From Methanosarcinales archaeon (lineage in GTDB: Archaea > Halobacteriota > Syntropharchaeia > Alkanophagales > Methanospirareceae), in NCBI GenBank assembly GCA_025464425.1, contig JAODGV010000046.1, positions 1 through 7,304 on the forward strand: DNA of 7,304 bases. Reading direction: 5' to 3'. The translations under genes and the position numbers were made by a program. This document shows, in pieces, positions 5,527 to 7,304 of this stretch (positions are counted from its first letter, which is position 1; the number at the start of each line of letters is the position of its first letter). The notes under the pieces were generated by a model that saw only the letters and a list, made by a program, of their open reading frames with translations, was not told where the DNA came from and did no database searches.

Positions 5527-6924
5527 TTAATACACCGGTGTGATACCCATCGCCTTCTCCGTTGCATCTATCGTCACATCAATGAGCAGCGATAACGAGG
5601 GGTCATAGCAACGTTCGGTATTCCTTATCTCCTCCGCAGTCATTCCTGCACGAATAGCCATTTGCAGCTCGTTCACACGTTCCGCAACCGTTGATTCACC
5701 AACCATCTGTGCGCCTATCAGTTTGTGTGAGTATGCATCAAATAGCAACTTCATCGTCAGCGGCTTCGCTCCAGGGAAGTATCGCGCTTTTACCAGTTTC
5801 GTTGCAGTGCCACTGAGCGTCTTAATACCGGCGCGGGTTGCGGCTTCGCCGGTCACTCCCACGGATCCGACGATCAAGCCACCGATCTCCGCAACAGTGG
5901 GACTCAAACATGGCACGGATATGGAGTATAGTGCTGGTTGCCCCTTTATATCACTGATGATATTATCAGCAACCACCTTCGACTGAACTACCACTGTGGA
6001 TGCGAGCTGACTCAATCTCGGTCGGTACGTGATACCATCTATGACCTCAGTACAGTCACCGAGGGCGAAGACATCACGGAGGTAACCCCTGCCCCGTCTC
6101 ACATGCATCGCGCCATCAGTAACAATCCCGCCGCTATCGCCGGTCGCAATACCCGCATCAACTGCGAGTCCAACATTCGGTCTCATGCCCCTTGCTATAA
6201 CAACCACATCCGCGGGAATCTCTTCGCCGTCACCGATCACCACGGATTTTACACGCCCGTTTTCACCTTTTACCCCGGTTATCTCCTTACGTGCGAGTAT
6301 GAACCGTATTCCATGCTTCTCCTCCAGCCATTTCTTCACAATATCGCCCATATCAGGGTCCAGACTGCCGGGTAAAAGCGATGGTGGTCCGCCAAGAACA
6401 GTGGTATTCAGCCCTTTCGTTGCGAATGCCACCGCAGCCTGCAGTCCTATTATACCACGTCCACGTACAAATGCATTCGTTGCACCCTCCATCGCCGCTT
6501 CTATCTTCCTCGCATCATCTTCGTTGTTGAATGTGGAAATACCCTCGAGTTCAGTATTCGCTACCGCTTCAGGAACAGAAGGTTCTCGCCCTGTTGCTAT
6601 CACGAGATAATCATATGCCAGTTCCTCGCCATCCGCTATTTTTACGGTCCTGGCTTCGAGGTCCAGCTTCGTCACCTCTGTCTCAGTCCGGAAATCAACG
6701 CCCTGGTCGAGGAAGAATTTCGGCTCGTTTATCTCGGTTCGCTTTATCTCGTACCAGCCACGTAACGCAAATGGGAGTCCACAGGTGGATACCCAGCCAC
6801 TTCGTTCCCGTTTCAGTAACGTCAGATCCAGCCCCTCTTCTATCTCTTCACGCCTCGCAAGCAGGTTTCTCAGGACATAGATACCAGCAATACCACCACC
6901 CACAATAACAACCTTCTTAACCAT
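5527..6924 (-). CDS. FAD-dependent pyridine nucleotide-disulfide oxidoreductase (CoA-disulfide reductase / NADH oxidase type)
   Basis: A 465-residue flavoprotein of the Nox/Npx/CoA-disulfide reductase group. The N-terminal FAD Rossmann motif is VIVGGGIAG (6-14); STCGLPFALRG (46-56) places Cys48 as the single redox cysteine that cycles with FAD in this group. YLVIATGREP (106-115) closes the first FAD segment. The NAD(P) domain shows RGRGIIGLQAA (154-164), departing from the usual GxGxIGLE with Gln for Glu. The acidic residue expected at the end of the second strand is missing (TTVLGG, 174-179). FALGDCTEV (286-294) is the second FAD motif, SQLAST (305-310) follows, and residues about 331-450 are the dimerisation domain (FDAYSHKLIGAQMVG, 395-409). 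Substrate could be CoA disulfide, polysulfide, peroxide or oxygen. The ATG at 6924 gives the canonical MVKKVVIVGGG start. The gene stands alone, convergent with DUF1015. Confidence 0.9.
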   Translation of the reverse strand: MVKKVVIVGGGIAGIYVLRNLLARREEIEEGLDLTLLKRERSGWVSTCGLPFALRGWYEIKRTEINEPKFFLDQGVDFRTETEVTKLDLEARTVKIADGEELAYDYLVIATGREPSVPEAVANTELEGISTFNNEDDARKIEAAMEGATNAFVRGRGIIGLQAAVAFATKGLNTTVLGGPPSLLPGSLDPDMGDIVKKWLEEKHGIRFILARKEITGVKGENGRVKSVVIGDGEEIPADVVVIARGMRPNVGLAVDAGIATGDSGGIVTDGAMHVRRGRGYLRDVFALGDCTEVIDGITYRPRLSQLASTVVVQSKVVADNIISDIKGQPALYSISVPCLSPTVAEIGGLIVGSVGVTGEAATRAGIKTLSGTATKLVKARYFPGAKPLTMKLLFDAYSHKLIGAQMVGESTVAERVNELQMAIRAGMTAEEIRNTERCYDPSLSLLIDVTIDATEKAMGITPVY

Positions 6925-6958
6925 CTCTCTTCACATCTCTTCTTTTCAGTCATCCGGG

Positions 6959-6968
6959 CATAAATAAG
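6959..6968 (-). promoter_or_regulatory. TATA-like box of the flavoprotein gene
   Basis: On the - strand this reads CTTATTTATG, centred about 40 bases before the ATG at 6924. It would give a short leader of about 13 bases that contains GAAGAGAG, a weak purine-rich stretch rather than a clear Shine-Dalgarno site. Confidence 0.3.
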
Positions 6969-6985
6969 TAGCGGTTTTTTGCTGT

Positions 6986-6995
6986 GTTACGTAAC
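6986..6995. promoter_or_regulatory. Perfect 10-bp palindrome, possible operator
   Basis: GTTACGTAAC is a perfect dyad located about 20 bases upstream (on the - strand) of the flavoprotein TATA-like box. It is well placed for an activator or repressor of that gene. No second copy is seen nearby. Confidence 0.3.
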
Positions 6996-7031
6996 TCAAG
7001 TAAAAAGGAGGCACTTTAAAATCATGAAGAA

Positions 7032-7112
7032 ACACTGACTGGCAAAAGGGGGGAATCATGCAACGGTCAACTGCTCCGAACGCCGGTACTTCCAGAGACG
7101 GTTTGCCAGTGT
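7032..7112. repeat. Long inverted-repeat element / candidate structured RNA or MITE-like repeat
   Basis: ACTGGCAAA (7038-7046) and TTTGCCAGT (7102-7110) are perfect 9-bp inverted repeats. With a 4-base bulge the pairing extends to ACACTG at 7032-7037 and GTGT at 7109-7112. The 55-base interior begins with a run of six G and holds CCG-AACGC-CGG (7076-7086) and GGAA/TTCC (7052-7055, 7090-7093), so a branched fold is possible. The whole could be a non-coding RNA, a regulatory leader of the flavoprotein gene if transcribed leftward, or a small inverted-repeat mobile element. It does not match a riboswitch, tRNA, SRP or RNase P consensus that I can recall. Short open frames cross it on both strands and are not convincing genes. 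Confidence 0.45.
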
Positions 7113-7157
7113 ATTCGGACTACTGAAGCTTTTGTGCAATACAGCTCATATCCATAC

Positions 7158-7167
7158 TATATATATT
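7158..7167 (+). promoter_or_regulatory. TATA box upstream of the small helical protein gene
   Basis: TATATATATT preceded by CCATAC is the strongest TATA-like sequence in the window. Transcription would start about 25 bases downstream, near 7188, which is the beginning of the second 15-bp repeat, leaving a leader of about 19 bases before the ATG at 7207. Being nearly palindromic it could also act leftward through the inverted-repeat element. Confidence 0.45.
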
Positions 7168-7172
7168 CAACT

Positions 7173-7202
7173 ATCGGTATGACAGAAATCGGTATGACAG
7201 AA
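7173..7202 (+). repeat. Exact 15-bp tandem duplication in a 5' leader
   Basis: ATCGGTATGACAGAA occurs twice with no gap (7173-7187 and 7188-7202), between the TATA box and the ATG of the last gene. Each copy contains an ATG that opens a 22-residue frame ending at 7247, overlapping the following gene in another frame. With only one copy, the TATA box centre would lie about 30 bases from the 7207 ATG, close to leaderless spacing. Confidence 0.9.
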
Positions 7203-7206
7203 TACC

Positions 7207-7304
7207 ATGTTAGAAACGATAAAGCAAGATATATCAGTGGCTATTGAAGCACTAAAAAGAGATAACCTCGACCTCGTTAATATAATCGGGAATCGTATTG
7301 CAAC
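7207..7304 (+). CDS. Hypothetical small helical protein, N-terminal fragment
   Basis: The frame is open from the ATG at 7207 to the end of the window (32 codons) and begins MLETIKQDISVAIEALKRDN, continuing LDLVNIIGNRIAT. The heptad-like spacing of Ile, Leu and Val with charged residues between predicts two amphipathic helices, as in small archaeal helical-bundle or regulatory proteins, but I do not recognise the family. An in-frame stop lies four codons upstream, so this ATG is the only start in frame. The strong TATA box upstream and the protein-like composition support a real gene. No Shine-Dalgarno site is seen. The gene diverges from the flavoprotein gene across a 282-base gap; a functional link between them is not shown. 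Confidence 0.65.
   Translation, partial: MLETIKQDISVAIEALKRDNLDLVNIIGNRIA

Noticed and set aside
6185..6610. 141-codon + strand open frame opposite the flavoprotein gene
   Set aside because: It is the antisense shadow of a strongly supported gene, with low-complexity Ser/Pro-rich composition and no recognisable domain.
6975..6980. Run of six T as a + strand terminator
   Set aside because: No + strand gene ends nearby; the nearest, DUF1015, stops about 1.5 kb earlier.
7032..7112. tRNA, cobalamin or ZTP riboswitch
   Set aside because: I compared remembered consensus elements; only short scattered matches appear and the required core motifs and lengths are missing.
6940..7118. Open - strand frame of about 57 codons through the hairpin element, with an internal ATG giving 37 residues
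   Set aside because: It overlaps the flavoprotein promoter region, and the start is unclear. A decayed coding remnant is possible but cannot be shown from one sequence.
7060..7128. 22-residue + strand frame inside the hairpin element, preceded by a run of six G
   Set aside because: The apparent frame coincides with the inverted repeat, is very short and has no independent support; the G run could mimic a ribosome site. Counted as part of the element instead.
7179..7247. 22-residue frame starting in the 15-bp repeats
   Set aside because: It overlaps the more protein-like frame from 7207 and its first codons are just the tandem repeat; at most an upstream overlapping frame.

Overview
The window looks like a piece of an archaeal chromosome. 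It carries a stand-alone Kae1-type tRNA-modification protein, a separate class I fumarase beta subunit and an archaeal AIR-synthase-related protein. Recognisable Shine-Dalgarno sites are scarce, and TATA-like boxes lie about 23-27 bases before several start codons, as expected for leaderless archaeal transcripts. The gene mix (fumarase half-subunit, MenA-like prenyltransferase, CoA-disulfide-reductase-type flavoprotein) suits an anaerobic euryarchaeon in the broad sense, such as a methanogen or methane/alkane-oxidising relative. That placement is inference.

Layout. Positions 1-74 (-) hold the first 24 codons of a PP-loop ATPase that resembles QueC, preceded by a well-placed TATA-like box. Positions 179-4186 (-) form a compact same-strand cluster, transcribed in the order kae1, a 33-codon small ORF, fumarase beta subunit, AIR-synthase-related protein, UbiA/MenA-like prenyltransferase. 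Its junctions are a 4-base GTGA overlap, 15 bases, 23 bases and a 4-base ATGA overlap. Kae1 and a + strand DUF1015 gene (4224-5489) diverge from only 37 bases. DUF1015 converges, across another 37 bases, on a - strand FAD/NAD(P) disulfide oxidoreductase (5527-6924).

The 282-base gap 6925-7206 is the most information-rich non-coding stretch. It contains a perfect 10-bp palindrome, a roughly 80-base inverted-repeat element able to fold into one long hairpin, a strong TATA box and an exact 15-bp tandem duplication. A small helical hypothetical protein then starts at 7207 and runs off the window.

Functionally, Kae1 serves universal t6A tRNA modification, the fumarase subunit serves fumarate/malate interconversion, the prenyltransferase makes a lipid quinone-like or related prenylated product, and the flavoprotein acts in thiol/disulfide, sulfur or oxygen-related redox chemistry. 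The AIR-synthase-related and DUF1015 proteins have no assigned substrate. I see no CRISPR array, defence island, transposase gene, tRNA or rRNA. The best candidates for something undescribed are the hairpin element, the small ORF between kae1 and fumarase, and the prenyltransferase with an altered first aspartate motif.
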